Part shown: piece by piece, positions 12,401 to 23,099 of the stretch
Numbering within the stretch: position 1 is the first letter of the stretch
Layout: every line of letters starts with the position of its first letter
DNA from: Tubulanus polymorphus
Lineage: Eukaryota > Nemertea > Palaeonemertea > Tubulaniformes > Tubulanidae
Length of the DNA: 64,000 nucleotides
Direction: 5' to 3'
Assembly (NCBI RefSeq): GCF_964204645.1
Contig: NC_134029.1
Span: 1,807,001 to 1,871,000, forward strand
Notes under the pieces: model-generated
The model's database searches: none
Told to the model about the DNA's origin: nothing
Seen by the model: only the letters and a program-made list of their open reading frames with translations
Position numbers and translations under genes: made by a program

Positions 12401-13319
12401 TTTCCAAAATAAGTATAACCAGGGAATTGGATGACTCATCACAGGTCGAATGATTTTCCAAAATAAGTATAACCAGGGAAGTGTGATGACTCATCACACT
12501 TCCCTGTTATAACTATGTACTAATAAAATGCCCTCTAAAATGTTAGCCCCGACCCGGTATACCTGATATTTGAATATTTCTTTAATTTGTATATTTAAAG
12601 GCTGGTCACTCGGGGAACATGGAGAATGGTCTAAATACAGTAATTTTGAAGTAGCAGTTCGAGTTCCACTGTTAATCTCAGTTCCAGGGCTTACAACACC
12701 TGTCAATCTCCTGAAATCATCGAGAGATATTTCAAAACCTGGAATTCATAACTTTGAATTTAAGGAAGAAAAATCTACTGGAAAATTTGTTGCGCGTAAA
12801 ATCTGGAATAAATCACGAAAATTTGGATTTAAAACAAGCAACAAGCTAGTAGAACTAGTGGATTTATTTCCAACATTAGCCGAACTAGCGAACCTGACTG
12901 TTCCACCACTTTGTCGCTTGGATTCTGTGAAAACGATATTTTGCACTGAAGGTTCAAGTCTTGTGCCTTTATTGTCGGGGAAAGGGAATATTTTACGTTG
13001 GAAAAACGCGACATTCAGTCAGTATCCACGACCTTCAGACTTACCAGTAGAAAACAGCGATAAACCGCGCCTCGATGAAATAACTATAATGGGTTATAGC
13101 ATGAGAACAGTGAAATATCGGTTTACTGAATGGGTTAGTTTTAATCACAGTACATTCACAGGGAACTGGAGTAAAATACACGCTCAAGAATTATATTCAG
13201 TTCAACATGATCCATTTGAAGATCATAATTTAGCAGAGAAACCACGATTTAAATCAGTTGTATCTCAATTGTCATTCTTATTACAACAAGGTTGGCGAAA
13301 ATCATTACCTGTTAAATAA
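9429..13319 (+). CDS. IDS: Iduronate-2-sulfatase
   Basis: Lysosomal enzyme that removes 2-O-sulfate from iduronate in heparan and dermatan sulfate. Exons: 9429-9516, 9722-9894, 10134-10311, 10921-11009, 11100-11316, 11593-11753, 11859-11985, 12601-13319. The sum is 1752 nt, 583 residues, against about 550 in human. The first exon encodes a hydrophobic signal segment. Exon 2 has the metal-binding [14 protein letters not shown]. Exon 3 has the sulfatase signature [14 protein letters not shown], whose Cys is converted to formylglycine (vertebrates have CAPSR). Exon 5 has [12 protein letters not shown] and exon 7 has VVFFGDHG, the second metal site. All key motifs are intact, so the enzyme should be active. 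Intron 3 holds fold-back repeats (10363-10860) and intron 7 a local duplication. A poly(A) signal lies at 13577. Confidence 0.96.
10363..10718. mobile_element. Fold-back (MITE-like) element with tRNA-type B boxes, copy 1
   Basis: Long diverged terminal inverted repeats of about 145 bp face each other in IDS intron 3. The left arm (from about 10363) contains GGATTCGAACCTGATG. The right arm (to about 10718) contains its complement-like CATCAGGTTCGAGTCC, followed by GGAGGATG and TATATA. Each arm also carries a shared segment around GTTCGTGCCGTGGC and TGCGCA. The GGTTCGAATCC-type core matches the pol III B box of tRNAs, so the arms may descend from a tRNA-related SINE. There is no coding capacity. 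A related copy lies at about 40543-40786. Confidence 0.65.
10721..10865. mobile_element. Second fold-back repeat next to the first
   Basis: It begins AGGGGCCGGTTGCATAGTC and ends with a roughly complementary GACTTAAGTCACGACTGTGC, with internal repeated TTAAGACCAGTCTTAAG-type palindromic motifs. The layout is that of a non-autonomous terminal-inverted-repeat element. It has no coding capacity and lies in IDS intron 3. Confidence 0.55.
12392..12509. repeat. 54-bp tandem duplication ending in a palindrome (IDS intron 7)
   Basis: A unit starting TCGAATGATTTTCCAAAATA occurs twice, at about 12392 and 12446. The second copy has diverged at its end so that 12474-12489 and 12491-12506 form an exact 16-bp palindrome around a single C. 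It lies in an intron and no function is evident. Confidence 0.8.
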
Positions 13320-13862
13320 ATCATGTTATTGTCTCGAAGTTGCTATTGTGTGAAAAAATTGGTGATATTATCTTTTTAATGTATCATTGTTAATTTAGAT
13401 GGATACAAAATTGTTTTATTAGAAATATTTTTAAAACTTGTTCTTTATGTATCAAGAAATATTGAAGAGTTAGATACCGATGCTCTACATGTTAATAGAA
13501 TAGTCTTGTTATGTCTATGTATACTGTCTCATATTCACTATATGATGAAATTTAATGTCATTATGTCATCTTAGCAAATAAATGAAAGGTTTCTATGACC
13601 TTAGGTACATCTTATCAGTTGTTTCTATACTGCAGGTGGTGGTAAAGGTGGCCAGACAAACGTCTATAACTGTCACTCATGTTCGTTGTTATCTATGATT
13701 GGTTAATGCGCGGTCACGTGTATCGTCTGTCAAAACTTTCTACACGTGAATCGTGTTTCATCCTTCACTAGTCGCCAAATTCCATCACTGTAAATACGGT
13801 ACTGTCTGACTGACGCTTCGTTCGGTGTTCATCGAACCAAAATCGTCGAAAAAAATTACGCC
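13320..13862. other. IDS 3' end and Otu-like gene 5' region
   Basis: The first part is the IDS 3' untranslated region, with AATAAA at 13577-13582. The remainder up to 13862 is the upstream or leader region of the Otu-like gene on the same strand. No TATA box or further gene is seen. Confidence 0.6.
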
Positions 13863-16800
13863 ATGCGACCTAAACAGGATGCGATTGATGAATATCTGTC
13901 AAGTTGCCATTTATGGAGGAAACCGATGCCTAAAGAGGACAGTCTTTACCGTGCCGTTTCTGAGCAGGTTAGTCACCGGGCCGTCAGTATTAACGGATTA
14001 AACACCTGCGGTAGTTTCCTTTGATATTCAGCATCAACCGTTAATACCCCGGGGTCATGCGGTTATAACTCTATTTCATTGAACATGTTATGGCATATTA
14101 AATGAAGAAAACTGCAGTGGGCCATTGATAAACAATTTTTCCACCTCTTATTTGGATACAGGAATTATACAATGTATTTAATTTTCATCATGGCCTTTCA
14201 TTATCTCCATGTACACACAGGGGCATGTCACAATTTGATAATGAATGGATGATACCAGTATCCCTGTATAAAAAAGAACTTTTTTATACAGGGATACTGG
14301 TATCATCCATTCATTATCAAATTGTGACAAGCCCCTGTGACTGTACACGGTATTCGATCTGCATTTTGTAGTATTTTCCTTAGTACTATGTTCTGAATCA
14401 TGTGTCAAATTTGTCGGTTCCTTAACGACTCAATCTAATCCGGACATCGACAAGAACAAAACTTCGAATCATATAAACTTCTGTAACTTTATTTGGTTAT
14501 CTCTAGCGTCTATTTGTCCCTCTATCTATTACAAATATCTACGCGATCCCAAACGCGTGCTCAACTTCATCAACACGGCGCGCGTCCTACTCGTGGGATC
14601 CTCTTACGCATCGCTTTCCCACGATAACTTCAATATATACATTTACTTCACTTAAATAATTATTGATGAATCCCATTAAATGTATAAAAAAAAACTTTTT
14701 GAGATTGACTTGACCTTAAATTACATTTTCTACCACTGGTCAATTGGAATCTGGGGACCAGTGATTCGGGATTGATCAACACACTTTCTAATTCTAATCT
14801 GATATGAAATCTAAATCCAGTATAAAAAGTCATTAATTTAAATGTTTTGCATTTAAACTTTCAGTTGTTCATGAGTCAAGTTCATTATTTGACCATCAAA
14901 GAAAAAGTGGAGAAATTCATTGAAGAAAATCGAAGTAACATGAGTTGTGTATGTATTAGAATGATTTCACATGTTGGGTTATAGTCTTGTTGAAAAAAAG
15001 TACATAACTTTAATTGATGAATTTCACTTTTTTTCAGAAATTGACAAATCGTTTAGAATTTGGAGCCATTTCATTTGTATATAAGTAAGCATTATATAGC
15101 AATTCAATGTGGCAACATTCTCTAGTATTTAAGTGTTAATTCTGGGAATTTATTTCAGATGTGATATTATTGTCTTCCAATGTCGAAGGTCGTTCAATAT
15201 AACGCAAAATGATTTTCAGAAAAAGGTTTGGATTATGTGACATTACTAGAGATCTACAGTTAGGGTTTTCAAATATTATTTAATACTTGATCGCGGGATG
15301 TTTTATTTTTGAAAGGTGCTTGTTTGTGTGACGTATGGAAATCAATATGATTCTGTATATAATATCGAGTATAAAGAAAACGCAGCAATTTGTCAAGGTA
15401 TAAAAACCCATTTCATTCCAACAGCCTTTATATATATATATATATTGTAATGTAATTGCTTAGAAAAAAGGTAATTTTCATATGATTCAAATTTCATTTC
15501 GTTCCCATTAATTTTCAAATTGGTTTTCATTAATGAGTTTAATAAAAGCAAATAGACTTTATAACCATTTGTTGAATGTTTTTCACCTTGCAGCGGTGCT
15601 ATTTGAGATCCTGTATGAGAAAGTATTCGAAGTGACCAGAGATGTTATCGATGAAGGATTAGAAATACTTCACACTAAACAGAAGCGACATACTTATACC
15701 GATAAAGAAAAACTGTTCTTATCAAGGTAAATATATCAATTGTGTTGTCGGGTTTAAATTGGATATATTCCTCCTATGTGCTGTGCTGTCTGGTATTTTG
15801 ATTGGAAAAGTTTTTTACCGGTTTCATGAAAATTGGAAACGCATAAAACCAATTAAGTTTAATCGATCATTAAATCAATTATTTTCGATAATGAAAAATC
15901 ATGCTATATATAATACCGGTACTGAAAAATTTAAAATACGAAAACTCCAAATTCATTTATTTGATTGAAATGTAAATATTCTCAGGGGTCCAGTTCCACA
16001 GTTCTTCTCTGTTCACTGTTCTGAGTTAAGATTTGACTCTGAGTTAACTCATCGAAAATGAACTAACTTTAACTCAGAGAACTCTAACTCACAACTGTGG
16101 AACTGAGTCCTGGACAATATTTGCAGCTAGTCCATTTGTTCATGGAAGATGAATTTTAATCCACACTTCCCAGAAGATGGTTTTTCAACTGTTAATAAAA
16201 AGAAGTATTTGATATATTTACAGCACAGACAGTAATTCCTCGCTAGTTGACCGGTTGCTAGTACCTCGTCCTCCGTTTCCGTATCGGGTCGCTAAATCCT
16301 TAGACCCTACTTTATATCGAAATATCGCGTACGATGTCTGGGTCGATATGGTCAAAGGTAAGGGACCTTAATAATTGATCGAAAATGATAACCTAACAAA
16401 ATCTATCCATAACTACGACATTTTTACAGATGGTAATGATGCCGGTGAACCAGTGTTTAATTGTGGTGATAGATGTGAGGTAAGAAATTTCATGGGTGGG
16501 TGTTAAATATCTATATTGGTTTTCATAGAATGGTGACAGGTCTAAAAGAAACTACAATCAGGAGATAAAACTATACATAAGTTGGTAACTCAGGGAATCA
16601 GGGAAATTTAGGAAAAACCCAGGGAAACTGTGGAATTGTAAAATCTCAAACCAAGTAACTTCTTCATTCACTTGATGCAGATTCCCTATGGGTGGTGCTA
16701 ATGGCCTCCCTGATAACTTTCATTGTTTTTAGTGTTTTCCACTTATCATCTTACAATCAATATTAAAACTGAATGTTTATATTTGCCGGAAAAGGTTGTT

Positions 16801-18593
16801 CTCAATGAGGTTGTTTATCACGCACACATTCAAGAGTTTTCTCCGAGAAAAGGACCAGTGGATGTCTTCATCGAGGGGCTCGGAAGAAAGTACGTTGGTT
16901 ATATATAAAGATGTATAGATTCATATTTGTGGAAATGAGTAACATCATGTTTTAATCATTGTTTCCAGAATTGCTGTTCCATTCGACTCATTGAAAGCTA
17001 TTCCTCAGCCAGTTGCAGGTCAGGGTTTATGTTATGCTTGTATATATCTTGTATGAAATAACCCGAGTAGCTTTTCTCAAAATTTGTTGTAATCTTTCCA
17101 GAAAAGAAAGGAAAACCAAAAAGAAGGGTGAGAGATAAGATTTGTATGTTATGCTTTGGCCGTGTTTTGCAAGCATCGAAATAAATCTTGATGAATTTTC
17201 AGAGTTTATCTTTTGGTAACAACAATCCGAGAACATCATTGTCATTAACTTCGAACAGTGCTCCAGATGATTCAAATCATCAACCCGGGTACGTCTGTCT
17301 AAACTGTGATGTGTGATTCGATTTTCGTTAAATAACTGTAACTAAAAGAAAATAATGATTAACGTTATACATTATATAGCCTGACTCAGAGAACATTTTT
17401 GAACTCACTCGGAATTCCTATCAGGACTAAATTGCTGCGGTAAGTTTAGATGACATGATTTGAGAGACTTTTTCTCATGTGGCACATCAGATATTCAATA
17501 AGAAAATAATTTGATTACAGACAGGAGCAAACGAGACCAAGATCACAGAGCTTTCCAGATAGACATAGTTCCACAGTTCAGCAGTCTATTATTGCACAAC
17601 CTACACAAATGGTAAGTCAATTCCGGATTACTTAAAACATCAGAATACAACGCTAGACACAGAATATGCTACATTATAGTTTGAGTTGAGTGATTCCTTG
17701 CAAAATGAGCTACAAATGATGGATCAGCAGCAGCAGCAGCAGCATGCTATTCATTTACCTGATCTATCTACACAATGTGTACAAATACCATATGTCCCTG
17801 GTATGTATAGTACATTTTATGAGATTAATTTATTCATTCAGATTTTCTATGATTGTAAGTAATTTGTTATGATCGCAGTGGAAGGTGCACCAGTGATGCC
17901 ATTGACGCCACCTCCACAGCTAGGTGATTCTACATCTAATGGGCAGCAGTACGCTCCTCCACCTCCAACTCAATATTACCCGTGTGTCATAGCTACACCT
18001 CCTCAAATGACTGCTGATATTCAAGCGCAGACATTCCAAGGTATATTTGAATCAACGATCTACCTCCATCGGTATATTGATATATGAAATAATTCTGATG
18101 ATAATTTTGGGTGTTTTTAGATCCAGTTCAGTATTACATGGGTGTCAATTACCCGGTAAGTGTATGGAATCATTCGCATCACAAGTCTTTCCCTTCCCGG
18201 ATGTGTCGCCCAATGATATGTTCAATGATTATCTTCATTTCTAGCAATATGCTCCAGCAGCACCAGTTGATCAGTATGGTCAGGTTTATGATGAATATCT
18301 CCAACTAACACCTGCTCTTCCTCCACAAACTCAGTATTATACAACACCAGGTTAGTGTAGGGCTCAAACATCTATCTGTCATAGACTTTATTAATTCCTA
18401 GGCTAAAACATCTACCTTCAACTTGTTGCAGGGTTTGAATTGTTGCAGTAAATTTTAAGGGTTTAATTTAATTTTAGATTTGTATGCCATCCCGACCTAC
18501 TGTACATCTTTACCACCGGCTGTAGATATGCAGAATAATTACATGACAGATCAGCAAATGTATATAGATAACAGTCAATATATGAGATGGTAA
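13863..18593 (+). CDS. Otu/OTUD4-like protein, predicted catalytically dead
   Basis: Nineteen exons sum to 1650 nt, 549 residues: 13863-13967, 14865-14948, 15038-15084, 15159-15225, 15316-15397, 15594-15726, 16224-16357, 16430-16479, 16795-16889, 16969-17018, 17102-17127, 17203-17288, 17380-17439, 17521-17611, 17680-17800, 17879-18040, 18121-18155, 18245-18350, 18478-18593. The N-terminal OTU domain (about 1-160) matches OTUD4 and Drosophila Otu: [41 protein letters not shown] Tudor-like segment follows ([12 protein letters not shown] to [20 protein letters not shown], about 220-290). The tail is low-complexity and rich in Q, P and Y, with a run of six Q. The motif expected to carry the nucleophile reads KEDSLYR (Ser for Cys), and GNQYD has Gln for the catalytic His. 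The role is probably RNA- or RNP-linked, as for Otu/OTUD4, but this is inference. The acceptor of exon 9 is AAAG and is the least certain boundary. Confidence 0.88.
14216..14339. repeat. 124-bp near-perfect palindrome in Otu-like intron 1
   Basis: Left arm 14216-14276 and right arm 14279-14339 pair at 60 of 61 positions, with a two-base AA loop. The only mismatch is 14225/14330. On either strand a transcript would fold into a ~60-bp double-stranded hairpin. It could be a recent inverted duplication, a fold-back transposon, or a read-level artefact. Confidence 0.92.
15984..16113. mobile_element. Fold-back element, GTCCAGTTCCACAG family, copy 1
   Basis: The left end GGGTCCAGTTCCACAGTT is mirrored by the right end AACTGTGGAACTGAGTCC, with inner GAGTTAA/TTAACTC pairs. 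It is non-coding and sits in intron 6 of the Otu-like gene. Relatives lie at about 42226-42300, 60607-60718 and 61411-61513. Confidence 0.75.
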
Positions 18594-20613
18594 ACTATCT
18601 GTCAGCTACTGAATCTGACATCATCATTATACATCAACAACTCACATCAAAATACACGACCAAGCAGGTTTATACAGAAGTAATTAATTTCAAATTTCTT
18701 ACAATCCACTTAATCAAATTCTGACTTAGAATTCAATCTTTTATATTAAAAAAAATTAATTCATAACTTTAGTTAGAAACTGTTCCTAGGGTTAAAGGTG
18801 ATTTTCTATTTTATATGACTTTAAAGATCGATCAGAAGTGAAAGTGAAATATTTTTAAAGATGGTTTTAATACGCCTAAAATGAGAAGCTGATTTCGTAA
18901 TTTGATTTTTGGTGATTTTATGATTTTATAAATTCTAACAAGATGTTTTTCCAGGCTTGAGTTTCATAAATTTTTCCATCGTTTCGAGCATCAATTTTTT
19001 ATAAGGAGGAAAATCTATTATTTGAGTATTTTAAAACAGCTAATCAATTTTATGCGCGTGAAGAACCAATCATTGATCTTGACACGATTCCTTTTTCTCT
19101 GGACAACTATTTGTTTTATATGGGTTAAGATTCAAGTAATTGGGAAATGCTGGGATGAAGGGAACGAATTAGTGGTGTTTGAAAGGAAAGAATTACTGAC
19201 ATTTGAAGGGAGGGAATGGGTGTGATTAGAAGGGAAAGAATGGGTGGGACTTGTTAATGATTTTGTAAGGATTGTCCATTTTGTATAAGGATATATATGA
19301 CTTTATATACATATCTATGTATAATATATACAATGCACTGTGCACTAGATCGGTATGACATCGAATAACATTTCAGTCTTGTCCTATTACAGAACTTCTG
19401 CCTATAGAAAATTTACTCCAAACAGTCTCTTGTTATTCAGGAAGTCGTTTATTAATGATCTTCAAACTCTGATAATCGATGTAGCTTATTTTTCTAATGA
19501 TGAAATATACTTATAGTTGAAATGATGATGTACATTATTCGACTTCCTCAATTCATTGAGGATCATAAGTGATAATATTACAGGCTATTTTACGGTAGTT
19601 TGTAATGTCATAATCTGTGATAAGGCTGAAGTTTACTCGAGGTACCTTCAAAATCCGGTGTAGACTTCAGTCTGAAGCATGAAAACAACTAGTGCCTTGT
19701 ATATAAGTTGAGTTTTTCCTCCTGTTTAATTGAGCTATCACATAATTTGCAGTCTGGTGTTTATCAGTTGAAATGTTTAATAGTTATTGTATTTTGATCG
19801 TCATCTATGCAACTACCAGGTATATTCCTGTCTCTCAATTGTGATAAAATATCTGGTTACTGATCTGATTTTCTATATCTCACACATGCACATATAAAAG
19901 AGAATTTGTTATTAGTTGTTAATTGGTTTTGTTCTATTTTATTATTGAATTCGTTAAGATTTAGATTTGTTTATTGTTAAGATCTGACATAACTCAATTT
20001 GTATGATAAAACTTCATCCTTTATTGTAATTTCTCAAATAGTCACTTGATTTTGGTTCGAACTGAAAAATTTCTGAATTATTCTACGAGCGAAAACAACT
20101 AATATCTTTACCTAGGACGAGTAATTCGTGAATTGTTATGGTGGTCACATTTATAGCCCATTTACTGATTTATAATTGAGAATTCATACCGAGTTGAAAA
20201 TAAAATGTTCCTATGCACAAAATGTCTTGTCTTAGAATCTATACGTGTGGTTGGATGTTTTCAGTTGCTGAGAATGAAGGGGTTTGACCCGAAATAAATA
20301 AACATCCTGCAGTTCAGCTGCAATCATAGGATGTTCCGCTGTTCTGTTGATCTCCTCTCTCTGTTTTGCATCGAGTATCGAGTGGATTAAACCCTTGCAG
20401 GACAAATGATGATAAACTTCGATTTAAGATAGCTTTAGATTATTTTTTCCATCTCAAACTTCTTCATAGCGTCCATGCTTTCTCTACATAATCATGCAAC
20501 CCTTACGTCATACAATCAATATATAACGGTTCAAACAATAAGAACAAGTTGAATTTATGAAGTTGATAAATGCATTGAATTTATTGAACGTAATCGAGTA
20601 TAAAATATAATCG
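18594..20613. other. 3' flanks of the convergent Otu-like and EXOSC8 genes
   Basis: Two kb without a recognisable exon. The left part is probably the long 3' untranslated region of the Otu-like gene, with AATAAA near 20200. The right part lies beyond the leftward-reading EXOSC8 stop. Near 19170-19250 there is a short G-rich degenerate repeat built on GGGAAAGAATGGGTG-like units. I see no gene. Confidence 0.55.
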
Positions 20614-22631
20614 TCATCGATCTAAACTGTTTACAGTTTCTTCAATGAGTCGCCGCACCTCGACACCACGTGTAACAGCTCGAGAAATACAATGCTGTAA
20701 CTGATTTGGTTTAAGAGGAGTTCCACCTATAAAATAAATACCAGGTATATGATTATATTAGAATACTTGATAGATGTTACGAATATAGACTCTGCCATGC
20801 TTGTTTTGGGTCCAAATGAATAAATAAGATTATTCATTTAACACGTATGCATTAGGGGAAAGGGCTAATGCAATGGCTGACTGTGTGGACAAGGATGATT
20901 GAAAATTCAAATTTATGTGTACGTTATAAATGAATGCTAACCCGGTTTATGTATACTGCATAGTTGACCATCAGCTAATGTTACTACTGTTAGTGTTCCT
21001 GTGCTTAAAGTCTCCTCTTCATCAGTTGGATCAATTAACAACACACGCCTAAGAAATGATAAACTTGACAATTTCAGATAGAATTTACCCTTTAAATGCT
21101 GGATAGACAAATAAACCATACATACTCGTCAAATGTAGCGATAGTCGTTGAAACAGGTTGAGAGTGAATTGGAATTGATAAAGTTTTTTGTAGATTTGTT
21201 GTAATTGCTCCCGTCTCTTCATCAATACCAGCTGTGGGCAGACGTACTAGAAATATGATACACGAATAATGAAGAATTCAATTCCAGAGTGATTCATACG
21301 ATTTATTAAGAATTATCTTTGACTAACCATTCATATTATTGCTATTACCTGTAGTTAAAGCAGCCAGTAATGCTGTGATACAAGCATCTATAATATTACC
21401 ATCATAATCCAAACACATCAGATCGCAATATAAAACCCAACATAACTGAAAATAAGACAACATAAAACATTTCTTTGAAATAAAGACTGATGGAAAATGG
21501 CTGACATTTTGATATATGTTAGAAGGTGATCATTACCTTCCCCGGAACTACACATAAATCTTCAGGTATCACGCATTTAGAACTAAAACATGAAAAATAC
21601 AAATTTTACATGAAAATTAGGAAATTTTAGAAAATCGCCCATGTGGAACTAATTTAATTACCTTTTCATGATATCATCAACAAACTGACTGAGAACTTGG
21701 GCTTGTTCTGAAGGAGGACCGGGTTTGAATTTAGGTGAACACATTGGTGATAGTTCTACATTTGGAACTGAATTATACAAACAATATTCTAAAATCACTC
21801 TATTTTAAGAATCAAAGATATTGGTCCATTGAGAGCGGAGAGACTGACCAATGAATCCTTTTGTTGGTTCTTCCGTTTTTGGAACCGTTAATTCCTAAAA
21901 AATTGATAACAAACACTTAGTTGTATTAGATGTGATATAGCTGATAATACTCGGATTGAGTCGACTTACCCCCTTAATACCACAGATAACTGATGTATTT
22001 CCTAGTTTGATGAGAGCAGATCCATCAGCAGTTGTTATAGAACCTACAAACAAAATACAAAATACAGTTGTGAAATTACAATAGAATGCATTTAATGAAG
22101 ATCAATAGACTTACCAATATTAAGAACTGTGTGTCTTATTTCTCCTAATTCTCTTCCATCAGGGCGCACATCTTGTTCCTATTTCAGAAGATTTTTTAGA
22201 TAGATATCAGTAAGTTAGCGGGAATAGGCTATGATGTCCATGAAGTCTAGTCTATAGGCCTGGCCTGTTGTTGCCTTTGAAAAGCTTCACCAACCTCAGT
22301 AGAATCAATAATGCATCACTTACCAGAAATTTCCTGTAGAATTCGATCGGTTGGGCAACTCTGAAACATCACAAAAATAATTTAGTTCAGATGAGCACGT
22401 TTCATGTCCAATAAAACTACTTCATTTGAATTTAATCAGACACGATTACTGCTGTTTTTAGGGTTAAAGACGACGTTTTCCTCAGTTTAAACCCGGAGAC
22501 TCCGATCGAATCGTCAAAACATATAAAAATAGATATTTTAAGAACCATGGCAAACTCCACAGGAATAATTGAGGGTCCCAGTTTAAATTTATATTGATAA
22601 ATTTGTAAACTTACTTGAAATCGGCAGCCAT
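20614..22631 (-). CDS. EXOSC8: Exosome complex component RRP43 (EXOSC8)
   Basis: Catalytically inert RNase PH-like subunit of the six-member ring of the RNA exosome, which supports 3'-to-5' RNA processing and decay in nucleus and cytoplasm. Eleven exons: 22615-22631, 22324-22360, 22115-22178, 21970-22043, 21849-21894, 21662-21767, 21537-21582, 21349-21445, 21126-21246, 20942-21048, 20614-20726. The sum is 828 nt, 275 residues, against 276 in human. Recognisable blocks in order: [123 protein letters not shown]. The start MAADFK lies in a 17-nt coding first exon. It is head-to-head with the JIP gene, with 468 bp between start codons. Confidence 0.95.
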
Positions 22632-23099
22632 TTTGTAAATACTTTCGGGTTAGATGGCGCCACTGGATGATGATCAGCTGGACGGAGAGGACGTAAAATA
22701 CTCCAAGGCCGCTCGGCGTACACTTTAGTAAACATAGTTCAAGACGATTAGGGACCCATTACACTAAAACACTAACGCTCATAGCTGGAGAGACGAATAG
22801 CTTTTACGCCACAGAACCTTTAGTACAAGCAATTTACAATTAAGCCAATCATTTTCTATTATAGATTAAAATATTGATATAAGAATGATTTACTGTTTTT
22901 ATGATTTTATGAAATATCTTCATATCTGTCATTAGACAGGTCACATGACTCGTATGTGTAATGGCCGCTGCTGGGATGTGAACGATGAAAATCTGTTCCA
23001 GCATAATTACAGTTAAACTGGCACGTCTATAATCACCAAACAGGTCATCGAATTAATTTAAAACTTGTATCGAATAATTGTCCTTCGGGACGAGTTGAA
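22632..23099. promoter_or_regulatory. EXOSC8/JIP divergent promoter region
   Basis: A 468-bp gap between divergent start codons. No TATA box is obvious near either start. It probably holds the two 5' leaders and a shared promoter. This assignment is by position only. Confidence 0.45.

Noticed and set aside
14178-14408. A 76-codon minus-strand open frame over the palindrome
   Set aside because: It only reads through the inverted repeat in an intron and has no similarity to a known family.
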